A stretch of 64,000 nt of DNA from Verrucomicrobiota bacterium (GTDB lineage: Bacteria; Verrucomicrobiota; Verrucomicrobiia; Limisphaerales; JACRJZ01): NCBI GenBank assembly GCA_016219875.1, contig JACRJZ010000129.1, positions 45,377 through 109,376 of the forward strand, written 5' to 3'. The notes beneath the pieces were generated by a model. The model had not been told where the DNA came from. It saw nothing but the letters and a program-made list of their open reading frames with translations, and ran no database searches. Both the position numbers and the translations under genes were made by a program. Positions 24,647 through 33,700 of this stretch are shown here, one piece after another. Within the stretch, counting starts at the first letter, position 1. The number at the start of each line of letters is the position of its first letter.

Positions 24647-26862
24647 ACGATGGTGCGCTTGGGAAAGGTCACGATGATCGAGCAGCCCTTGCCGGCCGCC
24701 GAGACGATTTCAAATTCCGCTCCCATGTCCTTGGCCCGGGACGCCATGTTTCGCAGGCCCAGCCCGCGCGGGGTGACCGACTGCGGGTCGAACCCCACGC
24801 CGTCGTCCTGCACCTCGAAGCGAATGCCGTTCGCCGCGGCCTTCAAGGAGACGGACACCCGGCTGGCGCGCGCGTGGCGGAGGCTGTTGCTCATGGCTTC
24901 TTTGGCAATGTTCAGCAGTTGCGTGGCCTCGCTGGAACTCAGTCGTTCGGCCGCGGCCAGATCGACATCGATGGCGAGCGGGGACGGGCCGTCGCTGGTG
25001 GTGAGGGCCAGCGACTTGAGGGCGGTTCGGAATTCGCGGCCGTTGAGGATCTTCGTTTCCAGGCCGCTGATGAAGTTGCGCACGTTGCGAATGATGTCGT
25101 TGAGCGCGGCGACCGAAGAGGCGAGGCGATTCTCCGTGGTCTCGGGCGAAACCCGCATCTGTCGGCGGCAGTCCTCGAGTCTCAGGCCCACGGAGTAAAT
25201 CGACTGGATGAGATCGTCATGCAGATCTTGAGCCAGCCGCTCGCGCTCCTCCAGCGAACGGCGCACCTGCTGCTCGCTCTCTTGGACCTCCGCTTGCAGG
25301 GCCATCTGCTTGCGCATGATGCCTTCGAGTTCCCGCCGCCGGCGCCGCGAAACCATCGCGACGGCGATCACTCCAGCCGGCGCCGCGATGGCAATGAACG
25401 CCACCAGGCCGGCCAGCGTCATGTCGGTGCGGGTGACTTCGACGGCAGGACCGCGCACGACGCGGACATCCGCCGGCGACCGGAGCCACAGGTTGAACAC
25501 CGGCTCCGTCGGCGTCTGGGCGGCGGCCTCCGGCAGGCAGGTCGTGCCGCACCATTCGCAGGAAATACCCGCGTCGCCGGTCATCCGGCCTTCGGATTCC
25601 AGCCGGCACAGCCCCGCCACCAAAAGCCGGCTGCCTAGCTGGAGGCGCGCCAGGCCACGAACCGCGTTGGTGGCGAACAGCAACGCCTGGAAGGTCTGGC
25701 TTCCCTGGCGCAGCGTAAGGACAACGAGGTCGGGTTGCGGCACGGCGCGGTTGACGAGCTCGGCTTCGGTTTCCACCAACGTGTTCTGATGGTTGAGACG
25801 CAGCGGAGTGCCCGCGGCCAGGTGGAAAGGCGTCGCCTGCTCGGCCTCGCCGATCTTGCGGACCACTGCGTCTTCCACCCGCGGCGGGCAGGGTCTTGCC
25901 GAAAGGAAACCAGTGGCGTCCACCACGTCGCCCGGCATGGCGTCTGAGCGGGAAAGACATTGGACCTCGATCGTGCCGGTGGGGTCCTGCAGGAGGAAAC
26001 CGGTGCGGGAGCCGCGCGCCACGACCAAGCCTTGGGCACGGACCCGGTGGTCCGCCAGACGGCTCGCCCCGAAGCCGTGGAGTTCCTTGGCGGGGCGGGG
26101 CTTGGCGGACGCGGCGTCCGACGGAGACGGCGTCAGCACTTGCACGTCCGCGAGGGAATTGGCGAACAGTTGGAACCCGGCCAAGCCGCCTTCGTTGTCC
26201 AGCTTGACCGCCGCCAAGCCGCGGATGGCGATACGGCTGTTGACCAGGTCGGCGACGTTGGTGTCACACTGCTGGAGGTACGCGCTGAAACGCAGCGGGC
26301 CGGAAGCCAGCTTCAGGTAGAGCCGTCCGCGGCGCAGCGTCTGGCTCCGCACCACGCCGGCCGTCTCGACCCACTGGGCATCGAGGCGCCCGGAAACGAG
26401 GTGGGTGTCGGAAGCACGCTGGGCCGGCGGGAGTGGCGCAGTGCCCGCCTTGGTGACAAGGCGGGCGTCGAGGATCGGCGAAAATCGGCCGGCCGCGGCC
26501 GCGCCTTTGATCTCCAGCAATTGCCCCGGCGCAAACTCGATCTCCGGCCCCCGGTTGTGAACGTAGATGCTGCCGGTGCCGTCGTGGACGAAGAAAAGTT
26601 TGAAGTCCGGGTCGAAGCAGATCACCACCGCGCGGACTTCCACCGGCGGCTTGCGGGCCAAGTCCGTGGACGAGAGGTCCAGCACTTCCCGGATTGCGCG
26701 GATGATGGGCGGCGGCGGCGCATTGGTCCGGAGCGATGAGGACTCTTGCGCGCCCGCTAGAGGCATGGCGCACAGCATCAAGCCCAGCCCAGCGTCAGCC
26801 CAGCGTGGCCGGAGTCGCTTCGTCTGGCCCCCACGCGCCGATGAATGACCGATCAGGTTCAA
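24643..26862 (-). CDS. Sensor histidine kinase (HisKA_3 type) with an OB-fold-like sensory region
   Basis: About 739 residues from a TTG start at 26862. ATG 26778 is the alternative but would cut the basic part of the signal peptide (TKRLRPRWADAGLGLMLCAM). The extracytoplasmic region contains repeated OB-fold-like units (VRAVVICFDPDFKLFFVHDG, RAQGLVVARGSRTGFLLQDP). One transmembrane helix (LAGLVAFIAIAAPAGVIAVA) leads to a coiled coil, the H-box RLAQDLHDDLIQSIYSVGLR and an HATPase domain (NIAKEAMSNSLRHA, VQDDGVGFD, GLGLRNMASRA). The longer frame upstream runs into palindrome D and is not coding. It is coupled to the NarL-type regulator. Confidence 0.88.
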   Translation of the reverse strand: MNLIGHSSARGGQTKRLRPRWADAGLGLMLCAMPLAGAQESSSLRTNAPPPPIIRAIREVLDLSSTDLARKPPVEVRAVVICFDPDFKLFFVHDGTGSIYVHNRGPEIEFAPGQLLEIKGAAAAGRFSPILDARLVTKAGTAPLPPAQRASDTHLVSGRLDAQWVETAGVVRSQTLRRGRLYLKLASGPLRFSAYLQQCDTNVADLVNSRIAIRGLAAVKLDNEGGLAGFQLFANSLADVQVLTPSPSDAASAKPRPAKELHGFGASRLADHRVRAQGLVVARGSRTGFLLQDPTGTIEVQCLSRSDAMPGDVVDATGFLSARPCPPRVEDAVVRKIGEAEQATPFHLAAGTPLRLNHQNTLVETEAELVNRAVPQPDLVVLTLRQGSQTFQALLFATNAVRGLARLQLGSRLLVAGLCRLESEGRMTGDAGISCEWCGTTCLPEAAAQTPTEPVFNLWLRSPADVRVVRGPAVEVTRTDMTLAGLVAFIAIAAPAGVIAVAMVSRRRRRELEGIMRKQMALQAEVQESEQQVRRSLEERERLAQDLHDDLIQSIYSVGLRLEDCRRQMRVSPETTENRLASSVAALNDIIRNVRNFISGLETKILNGREFRTALKSLALTTSDGPSPLAIDVDLAAAERLSSSEATQLLNIAKEAMSNSLRHARASRVSVSLKAAANGIRFEVQDDGVGFDPQSVTPRGLGLRNMASRAKDMGAEFEIVSAAGKGCSIIVTFPKRTIV

Positions 26863-26929
26863 TGCAAGAGAGACTCTAGGAATTCGCGCGCGTTGTTCAA
26901 GCTCCGGTTTGGCCGGGCCGAAGGGTACG

Positions 26930-27051
26930 CAGGGCTGATTCAAGAAACATGCGGAGAGGAAGCGCGGGCAGCTTGCCCGCGCGTTCCGTCGAAAAATGGG
27001 AGCGCAAAACACGCGGGCAGGCTGCCCGCGCTCCTTCTTGAATCAGCCCTG
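26930..27051. repeat. Palindromic family D copy 2
   Basis: Outer arms CAGGGCTGATTCAAG and CTTGAATCAGCCCTG are perfect reverse complements. Inside are AGCGCGGGCAGCTTGCCCGC and GCGGGCAGGCTGCCCGCGCT, so it is longer than copy 1 and looks like two inner hairpins in one outer hairpin. Confidence 0.88.
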
Positions 27052-27096
27052 GAAGAGGACGGCTGACCAGCTCGATCTCAGCCCAGCCGCTGGTGA

Positions 27097-27262
27097 GGCC
27101 TCAGTAAAGTCCGGCTCTGGCGGTTCGCCAAATTCGAAATCTCAAATCCGAAACCTTCACGAGCCGACAGGGTTTCGGATTTGCTCACTCAGATTTCGGA
27201 TTTGTTTCGGATTTCGGATTTCGCATTTCGGATTTCTGCCTCGGCCCCGACTTTACTGAGGC
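27097..27262. repeat. Nested palindromes (CAGTAAAGTC outer, CGGATTTCGGATTT inner)
   Basis: The outer arms GCCTCAGTAAAGTC (27098) and GACTTTACTGAGGC (27249) are perfect reverse complements. Between them is a second repeat family: GAAATCTCAAATCCGAAACC against GGTTTCGGATTTGCTCACTC and further CGGATTTCGGATTT units. The inner repeat appears to have been inserted into the outer palindrome. It lies upstream of the CocE-type gene. Confidence 0.85.
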
Positions 27263-27323
27263 GTTACAGCCGCGGCACATTTGCGCTTGTCCGGCGCCGG
27301 CACAATCAACGATAACTCGCCCC

Positions 27324-29051
27324 ATGAGATCACGAGTTGTCCGAACCACGCTGCTGGCTTTCCTCGCGTCGTCCACCTGGATCGTTGCTCAACAGGCTTC
27401 GCCGGAACTTCCCTTCACCTTCCAGAAGAACGTCATGGTGCCCATGCGCGACGGCACGCAACTGGCCGCGAACATTTTTCTACCCAAGGACGGCGGGCCG
27501 TTCCCGGTCATTCTGATGCGCACGCCCTACGGCAAGATGGACGAGAAGTTCGGCGAGGCGCGACGCTACTGCCCGGCTGGCTACGCGATGGTCGTGCAAG
27601 ACTGTCGCGGGCGCGGCAGTTCGCAGGGCACGTGGGAGCCTTTCCGCTATGACAGTGATGACGGCTTCGACACGCAGGAATGGGTCGGGATCCAGCCGTG
27701 GTGCAACGGCCACATCGGCACATCTGGCGGTTCCTATGTCGGCTGGACGCAGTGGTCGGCCGCGCCGCGCGGGAGCCGGTTCCTCACATGCATGGTGCCG
27801 GGCGTTCCCTTCACCAATCCGTACCGCGAGATCACCTACCTGGGCGGCGCGTTCCAGCTTTCGCTCGCGTTCGGTTGGGGCATGGGCGTGGGCGGACTCA
27901 AGATCGAACCCGCCAAGCTCAAGGAGGCCTTCAGCTATCTCCCGTTGAAGTCGTGGGACGAGCAGGGCGACAAGCGCGTGTTCTTCATGCGCGATTGGGT
28001 GGCGCATCCCACCTACGACGACTACTGGCGTGCGCGCACCATTGACGATCACTTCGAGCGCGTGACCGTGCCGGCGCTGAACGTCGGCGGCTGGTATGAC
28101 ATTTTCTCCCAGCCCACCCTCGATCACGTCGCCGCCGTGCGGCACAGTTCGACCAACCGGCTGGCGCGGCGCAACCAGTTCGTCGTGATGGGACCGTGGG
28201 GACACGGCATCGGCGGACAGAAGCTGGGCGAACTCGACTTCGGCGCTGGCGCGAAGCTTGACCTCGGCAAACTCCAGTTCGAGTGGTTCGAGTATTGGCT
28301 CAAGGGCAAGGAAACCGGCGTGCAAGACTGGCCGCACGTCCGTCTTTTCGTGATGGGCGAAAACGTCTGGCGCAACGAACACGAATGGCCGCTGGCTCGG
28401 ACGCAATTCACGCCGTGGTATCTGCGCGGCGCGGGCAAAGCCAACACTCGCAGCGGCGACGGCGCGCTCAGCCCTAAGGAACCTGAAACGGAGCCGGCCG
28501 ACAAATTCACCTACGACCCGGCCAGCCCGGTCCCGACAAAAGGCGGGAACAACCTCACCGGCCCGCCGATCGGACCCTTCGACCAAAGCACCGTCGAGGA
28601 ACGCGCCGATGTGCTCGTCTATACCTCGTCGCCGCTGGAGAAAGCCGTCGAAGTCACCGGCCCCGTGAAGGTCATCCTCCACGCCGCGTCGAGCGCGCGC
28701 GACACGGATTTCACCGCGAAGCTCGTGGACGTGCATCCCGACGGCAAAGCCTACCTGCTGTGCGACGGCATCCGCCGTGCCCGCTACCGCGAGTCCTTCA
28801 CGGCGCCGACGCTCATCGAGCCGGGCAAGACCTATCGCTACGAAATCGACCTGTGGGTCACGAGCAACCTGTTCAAGCCCGGCCACCGCATCCGCGTGGA
28901 AATCTCCAGCAGCAACTTCCCGCGCTTCGACCGGAATCCGAACACGGGCCACGACTTCGGCGCCGACGCCGAATTGGTGAAAGCGGAACAGACGATTCTC
29001 CACGACCGCGAGCACCCATCGCACATCGTGCTGCCGATCATTCCGCGGTGA
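27324..29051 (+). CDS. CocE/NonD-family alpha/beta hydrolase (X-Pro dipeptidyl-peptidase S15 fold), exported
   Basis: 575 residues with a signal peptide (TTLLAFLASSTWIVAQQA). The S15-type hydrolase domain starts at VMVPMRDGTQLAANIFLPKD. The nucleophile Ser137 lies in GTSGGSYVGWTQ. WYDIFSQPTLDH and MGPWGHGIGG carry the likely Asp and His of the triad. The C-terminal jelly-roll domain (DFTAKLVDVHPDGKAYLLCD; HRIRVEISSSNFPRFDRNP) is usual for CocE/glutaryl-7-ACA-acylase relatives. It should cleave an ester or amide, with substrate unknown. It is convergent with the HzsA-like gene, leaving only 7 bases between the stops. Confidence 0.9.
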   Translation: MRSRVVRTTLLAFLASSTWIVAQQASPELPFTFQKNVMVPMRDGTQLAANIFLPKDGGPFPVILMRTPYGKMDEKFGEARRYCPAGYAMVVQDCRGRGSSQGTWEPFRYDSDDGFDTQEWVGIQPWCNGHIGTSGGSYVGWTQWSAAPRGSRFLTCMVPGVPFTNPYREITYLGGAFQLSLAFGWGMGVGGLKIEPAKLKEAFSYLPLKSWDEQGDKRVFFMRDWVAHPTYDDYWRARTIDDHFERVTVPALNVGGWYDIFSQPTLDHVAAVRHSSTNRLARRNQFVVMGPWGHGIGGQKLGELDFGAGAKLDLGKLQFEWFEYWLKGKETGVQDWPHVRLFVMGENVWRNEHEWPLARTQFTPWYLRGAGKANTRSGDGALSPKEPETEPADKFTYDPASPVPTKGGNNLTGPPIGPFDQSTVEERADVLVYTSSPLEKAVEVTGPVKVILHAASSARDTDFTAKLVDVHPDGKAYLLCDGIRRARYRESFTAPTLIEPGKTYRYEIDLWVTSNLFKPGHRIRVEISSSNFPRFDRNPNTGHDFGADAELVKAEQTILHDREHPSHIVLPIIPR

Positions 29052-29058
29052 GCGGCGG

Positions 29059-32000
29059 CTACCGCCCTGCCTGGGCTGTCTGCTTCGGCGGGCCGGGACG
29101 CAAGCTGCGCTCGATGTAGTCGGGCCAGAGCGGACAGTTCAGGTCGATCCAGCATTTCACGCGATGAGTCTCGTCGCGGGTCAGCTTCACGTCGTAATGA
29201 CCGGCTTCAAGCAGCTTCCACAATTTGCTTTGCAGCGTGCCGAACGTCTGCGGCTCGGCTTTGTGATGCTCCTGGCCCCAGGTGAAGTCGAAGTAGTGGA
29301 CCCAGCCCTGTGTGATCAGCGTGCGGTACGAAGCAGGCACACGATCCGCGGCCAGCGTGCCGCTGAAGTCCAGCTTGCGCGGATCCTTCGCGTCGTGGCA
29401 GCGGACGCAGTGCGCGTCCCACACCGGCTGGACCACCTTCTCGTACGCGAATGGCACCGCGCCCCAGGACGGCAATTCGGGCCGGCGCGGCGGCTGGCGC
29501 AGGGCGAGCGCAGATCGCACGGGGCCGGCGGTGGCCCGATGCTCGTGGCAGCCGACGCAGCTTCGCTGTTCGCCGGGCTGGAGTTGGATGACGCTGCGCA
29601 TCCGCTGGACTTCGTTCAAGTTTTCGTCGAGCGCCTGGAAGTAAAGCACCTTGCCAGCCGGCGCGGTGAATGAGGCTGAACCGTCCGCCTCTACCGTCAC
29701 CAGCCCCAACGCCGCCTTGGCCACGTAACTGGGCCAGCCGTGCGGGCCGCGCACCAGGTGCGTGGGCGAGGCGTAGAAATCCTCGAACGGCGGATGGTCC
29801 TGGCGGTATCCGCCGCCCGGCAGCCGCTCCAGGTCCGCCCGGACTTCCTGGCAGACGCGGAGGTACTTCACCGAACCGCGCTTCACGGCAGGTTCCAGGC
29901 CGCGATAGACATCCTCGACGAAGAAGCGGCCCTCTTCGGTGTCGTTTGGCTCGCGTTCCCTCGAGTCGTCGCCGACGTGACGAGGCTCTGTTATTCCCGA
30001 AGATGGAGCCTCCTCACGTCGGCTGCTACGGGGTCTGGAAATCGTTCCGTTCGGCTGAGGGCTGAGGCCAGCGACAACCGGTGGCGTTGGCTCCGGGCGC
30101 AACGGCGTCGGGCTCATGCTGCCGATCTTCGGATCGAGGTAGAGCAACTCGCGGTTGCCGAAGCGGTCGATGACGTAAAGGCCAAAGTGCTGCTGCGGCG
30201 CGTGGCTCACCAGGAAGTAGTCGCGCGCAATCGGCACCGGATCGCGGTAGCACTCGCGTTGCGCCCAGTCCATGTGATACCGCGGCTTCGAGTCGGGCGT
30301 GATGTTCGTGATGGCCGCGGGATTGAAGCGTCCCCGGTCGAGGTCGATCAAGCCGATCGGACCGTTGAGGTCGCCGCCGTGCGAGATCAGCGTGCAGCAA
30401 AGCTTGCTCGTTCCCGGCACCTCGCGGGCATTGACGTAGCAGTTGAGCGTGTTGTTGCCGAAGAGCAGTTCGGGATGCGTGCCGTCGGGCCGGATGGCCC
30501 AGAGCGTGTGGCCGAAGTCCGCGCCTTTGTCCAGATACTCGGAGCGCGTCCAGAGGATGCGGCCATCGCGCATCACCGACGGCGCCCACTCGCTCAGGTT
30601 CGCGTGCGAGAGGGGCAGGATGTTCCCGCCGTCGGCGTCCATGCGGAACAAAACGAACGCTTGCGGTCGCCAACACAGAAACCGCGCCCGGCAGCGCGTC
30701 GAAATGAACGCCACGCCGCCGTCGGGCAACGGGCACGGGTAGTAGTCGTGGAACGGCCCGTCCGTGAGCTGTCGCAAGCCGCGGCCGTCGGCGTTGACGG
30801 CTTGGACGTGGAAATAGCCATCGGCGGAAGCGCGGTAGCCAAAGTAAATCCGCCGCGCATCGAAACTCGCCATCGGGTCGCGCGCCACGCCCTGGCCGGC
30901 GTCGAACAGCTTCGTCTGCTTCGCTGCGGCAGGATCAAGCCGTCCGTCGCGTCGCGGAATCTCCAGCACGCAAATCCCGCCTCCCGGACGCCAGTGCGCG
31001 TCGAGGATGTCGCTATAGTTGTGCGACGGTTCGTACGGATGCCGCGCGACGAAGAGCACGCGCTGGAGCGCGGCCAGTTCGGGATCGCGCAGGAACAGCC
31101 GCCGCTTGGCCAGCCGCGCTTCGAGGTAGGCCGCCTCGCTCGCGTCCTCTTCCGAAGCCGTAGCAGCCGACGTGAGGAGGCTTCGTTCTTCTTGAGAAGT
31201 GAGCCTCGTGACCTCGGCTGCTACGACGTGCGCCTGCTGCTGGCGCAACTTCGCCAACTCGATTCGCTCCGCCGCCACATCCAGTCCCTTCGCCGCCAAG
31301 CGCTCGATCATCGCCTCCAGTTGCTTCAACACGCGCGTTACCGGCTCGTCGGGGTCGATGCGCGACCACGTCTCCTGCTCGCAGAGGAAGGCGTAACGGA
31401 GGAGCGCGCTCCAATCCGCGTTGCTGGGCAGGGCGAGGCGCGCGCCCACGCGGCTGACGGTCTGCCACTGCTGGCCGTCGAGCGAAAGCTGGATTTCAAA
31501 CTGTGTCGGCAGGCGGTCCTTGAAGCGCCCCTCGCGGTCGCGCGAGAAGACGACCGCCGCTACGGTGGCCGGCTCCGGCAATTCGATCTGCGCCCACTCG
31601 CCGCTTGCGCCTGCCGCAATCCAACTGTGGCTGTTGCCGTAAAGGCCGTCGTTCAGGTGGGAGACTTGGTGGATCGCGTAGCCCGGCAGGCAAGAGGACG
31701 CTGTGGCTTTCGCGCCGCGGCTGGCGAGGGCAAGATTCATCGGCCATTGGTGATTGGCGATTGGCGATTGGGAAGCGGGAGCCTCCTCACGTCGGCTGCT
31801 ACGAGGATCTGGAATTGCCTGGCCGGGGCCGTACACCTCCAACTCGTCCAAGCAAGGCTGGCCCTTTGCGGATTCCTGGATGACGAAACGGATGAACCGG
31901 GCCGCAGTGGGCGCGAAGGCGAGGCGATTCGGCTTGTCCGCCTCGACGCGCAGGAGCCTGGGGCGCACTTCCCGCTGCGCCGCCGCTTCGACCGCCGACT

Positions 32001-32079
32001 GCGCCGGGCTTGAAGCGCCCAACACCGTGAGGAATCCCGCGATCCCCCATCGCCACCAGAACCAACCGCGCGTGTTCAT
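29059..32079 (-). CDS. HzsA-like di-haem c-type cytochrome / beta-propeller protein
   Basis: 1006 residues, exported (signal segment WWRWGIAGFLTVLGASSPAQ). An F5/8-type carbohydrate-binding module lies at ~120-215 (NLALASRGAKATASSC...WAQIELPEPATVAAVVFSRD). A central WD40/PD40-like propeller follows, with a hydrazine-synthase-alpha-like middle region (ADFGHTLWAIRPDGTHPELL). Two haem motifs lie near the C-terminus: CVGCH at ~840 and CVRCH at ~890. Such proteins are abundant in Verrucomicrobia and Planctomycetes, and hydrazine synthesis itself is not implied. Three family C palindrome segments are read in frame (translated RSSRREEAP, SQEERSLLTSAAT, RPRSSRREEAPSS). Confidence 0.72.
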   Translation of the reverse strand: MNTRGWFWWRWGIAGFLTVLGASSPAQSAVEAAAQREVRPRLLRVEADKPNRLAFAPTAARFIRFVIQESAKGQPCLDELEVYGPGQAIPDPRSSRREEAPASQSPIANHQWPMNLALASRGAKATASSCLPGYAIHQVSHLNDGLYGNSHSWIAAGASGEWAQIELPEPATVAAVVFSRDREGRFKDRLPTQFEIQLSLDGQQWQTVSRVGARLALPSNADWSALLRYAFLCEQETWSRIDPDEPVTRVLKQLEAMIERLAAKGLDVAAERIELAKLRQQQAHVVAAEVTRLTSQEERSLLTSAATASEEDASEAAYLEARLAKRRLFLRDPELAALQRVLFVARHPYEPSHNYSDILDAHWRPGGGICVLEIPRRDGRLDPAAAKQTKLFDAGQGVARDPMASFDARRIYFGYRASADGYFHVQAVNADGRGLRQLTDGPFHDYYPCPLPDGGVAFISTRCRARFLCWRPQAFVLFRMDADGGNILPLSHANLSEWAPSVMRDGRILWTRSEYLDKGADFGHTLWAIRPDGTHPELLFGNNTLNCYVNAREVPGTSKLCCTLISHGGDLNGPIGLIDLDRGRFNPAAITNITPDSKPRYHMDWAQRECYRDPVPIARDYFLVSHAPQQHFGLYVIDRFGNRELLYLDPKIGSMSPTPLRPEPTPPVVAGLSPQPNGTISRPRSSRREEAPSSGITEPRHVGDDSREREPNDTEEGRFFVEDVYRGLEPAVKRGSVKYLRVCQEVRADLERLPGGGYRQDHPPFEDFYASPTHLVRGPHGWPSYVAKAALGLVTVEADGSASFTAPAGKVLYFQALDENLNEVQRMRSVIQLQPGEQRSCVGCHEHRATAGPVRSALALRQPPRRPELPSWGAVPFAYEKVVQPVWDAHCVRCHDAKDPRKLDFSGTLAADRVPASYRTLITQGWVHYFDFTWGQEHHKAEPQTFGTLQSKLWKLLEAGHYDVKLTRDETHRVKCWIDLNCPLWPDYIERSLRPGPPKQTAQAGR
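29965..30031. repeat. Palindromic family C copy 2, in frame in the HzsA-like gene
   Basis: AGTCGTCGCCGACGTGACGA with GGCTC, mirrored by GAGCCTCCTCACGTCGGCTG with CTACG. It adds ~22 residues without breaking the frame. Confidence 0.82.
31160..31225. repeat. Palindromic family C copy 3, in frame in the HzsA-like gene
   Basis: GTAGCAGCCGACGTGAGGAG with GCTTC, mirrored by GAGCCTCGTGACCTCGGCTG with CTAC. It lies in the helical region between the binding module and the propeller. Confidence 0.85.
31744..31805. repeat. Half of palindromic family C joined to an ATTGGCGATTGG repeat, in frame
   Basis: GAGCCTCCTCACGTCGGCTG followed by CTACG (31780-31804) is a right arm without its partner. It is adjacent to CCATTGGTGATTGGCGATTG (31744 on), another short-repeat type. 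Both are read in frame in the HzsA-like gene. Confidence 0.72.
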
Positions 32080-32213
32080 ACCGGTTTCAATTCGTGCTTG
32101 CTGAGCTTCCCGGTGGTGCCAGACTGCGGCCCAAGATGCAAGTCAGGAAGAAGGGTTGGGTTGAGAAATACCGCACGGACTGCAGTTGAAGAGATGTTAC
32201 GGTGGCTACGCGT

Positions 32214-33116
32214 ATGGGCCTTGCTATTCTGCTTCAGAGTTGTGCTACGGGCGCGAGCGAATGCGTTCTCGTGGCGCGCGGAGGTGTTTTCCCACTACGG
32301 GATGGCGAATACGATCCGAATGCTGAGGAATCGTTGTTCCAAGTGACTATCGAGAGTCGTGCCAGTAAAGTGACTATCGAGAGTCGTGCCAGTACATGGC
32401 GCAGGGTTGACACAATGGTTGACGAGTTCTTCCGCGCGAATCCCAACATTGAAGATGGCAAGGATTATGTCTGGCGCTCTAATCCAGATTGGTGTTGTCT
32501 GCGGGCACGCCGTGGAGAGTTTTGCTCACCAGCCGTAGTCAAACGGCAGCTTCGGGATGCAGTTTCTCGTATTGCAGCAAAGTACAGTTTGCCAGATGTC
32601 TTGAATGGCCGTTCAAGCAAACAATTCGGAAACGAATCCGATTGGGTAACGATGGGGAATCTGAGGTTGGAAGGCCCACACCTGCTTCTTGTTGACCCAG
32701 GACTGAGCGGTGACGATCAGGAAGGCCTAAGACTGGACTCACCCGCTGGCAATTACGAAGTGCTCATCCGGGTCATGGCTTTTGGTCCAGATCACCGAGT
32801 TTCGAGGTTGAGAGTCGTGCTTCAGGGTGGAACTCCGGCGTTGGGACAAGTGATAGAGAAAGGTGCGGTGGACACTGGCAGGTTTGCTGTCTGCGACGAC
32901 CGCGCTTTCCGGCACGCGCGAAGCGAAAGCGACGCCGCGGCGCTGAAAGATTTTTTTGCGAGGATGTCCAAGAGTTGTTACGGAGTTGTCGAGTTGTCGG
33001 GGGTGGCAGTCTTTCACACCGAATGCGGTTTTGGAGACAGCTCATACTCGATCTTTGAACTCCGCCAACGCAGTAAAAGGATTGGGGTCGAGGTGGAGTT
33101 CATACCTTCATTATGA
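32214..33116 (+). CDS. Hypothetical protein, weakly DUF4241-like
   Basis: 300 residues from ATG 32214; GTG 32202 is an alternative. No signal peptide is convincing. The C-terminal half, with NYEVLIRVMAFGPDHRVSRL, IEKGAVDTGRFAVCDD and GFGDSSYSIFELR, resembles what I remember of DUF4241/SMI1-type immunity-like proteins, in which a GxGDxxY motif is conserved. This is a weak call. Codon use is less GC-biased than its neighbours, suggesting recent acquisition. A two-unit tandem repeat lies in its N-terminal part (32343-32395). Divergent from the HzsA-like gene. Confidence 0.5.
   Translation: MGLAILLQSCATGASECVLVARGGVFPLRDGEYDPNAEESLFQVTIESRASKVTIESRASTWRRVDTMVDEFFRANPNIEDGKDYVWRSNPDWCCLRARRGEFCSPAVVKRQLRDAVSRIAAKYSLPDVLNGRSSKQFGNESDWVTMGNLRLEGPHLLLVDPGLSGDDQEGLRLDSPAGNYEVLIRVMAFGPDHRVSRLRVVLQGGTPALGQVIEKGAVDTGRFAVCDDRAFRHARSESDAAALKDFFARMSKSCYGVVELSGVAVFHTECGFGDSSYSIFELRQRSKRIGVEVEFIPSL
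32343..32395. repeat. 27-base tandem duplication in a coding sequence
   Basis: AGTGACTATCGAGAGTCGTG followed by CCAGTA occurs twice in a row and is translated as VTIESRASK then VTIESRAST. The frame is kept. Confidence 0.88.
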
Positions 33117-33275
33117 CACGTACTGATTTTTTCCTAGGAAGAGCCGGTCGAACAAACTGCCCCCGCTGCTCCGTTCAGCGGAGGACGGCAATTCCTGAGT
33201 GCATCATGCGCTCCACTTTCGCTGCCTTCCGTTGTCGCTCAATCAGCATTCGCCTCTGAATTGCTACGGCTGACT

Positions 33276-33557
33276 TCATCGCCCAGCCGCTGTCGGAATC
33301 ACTTCCATCGCCTGGATCATGGCCTCGTGGCCGGGAGTGGAGGTGAACCGCACTTCGAGGATGCCGTGGCACGGGCGGATCACGGGAAACTCCCGGACGT
33401 AAGCCCGGAACGTCCCGGCCTCCTTTCGCACGCTCAGGTTCTCGATGACCTTCGTGCCGTTGATCGCCACCGTGGTCGGACGCGAAATGGGGGCCCACTT
33501 GCCTTCGCGCTCGACCCAGGGCGTCTCCGGTGTGTCGGGCCAGGTCGGCTGCTCCAC
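33276..33557 (-). pseudogene. C-terminal remnant of an exported carbohydrate-active or malectin-like protein
   Basis: A 93-residue frame contains PTTVAINGTKVIENLSVRKE, FRAYVREFPVIRPCHGILEV and FTSTPGHEAMIQAMEVIP, the beta-strand pattern ending malectin-like or similar carbohydrate-binding domains. The sequence upstream (33558-33700) is unrelated and belongs to the divergent oxidoreductase leader, so the rest of the gene is missing. Family assignment is tentative. Confidence 0.4.
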
Positions 33558-33700
33558 TACGTGGCGGCGGGGTCAAGAGGCGCTCCGATCCGGGAAGCCG
33601 CTTGAATGCGGACCCCGTTTTGTGGAGTCCAATTCCCATGTTCATAAAAACACGCGCGACCGTCTGAAGTGCCGGCCTGCCACAAACGATCACCAAAACC

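Noticed and set aside
27480..29024. 514-residue minus-strand frame opposite the CocE-type gene
   Set aside because: Shadow of a well-supported S15-type hydrolase.
29740..32013. 757-residue plus-strand frame opposite the HzsA-like gene
   Set aside because: The real gene on the minus strand has haem motifs and a signal peptide. The opposite frame has none and is Arg/Val-rich.
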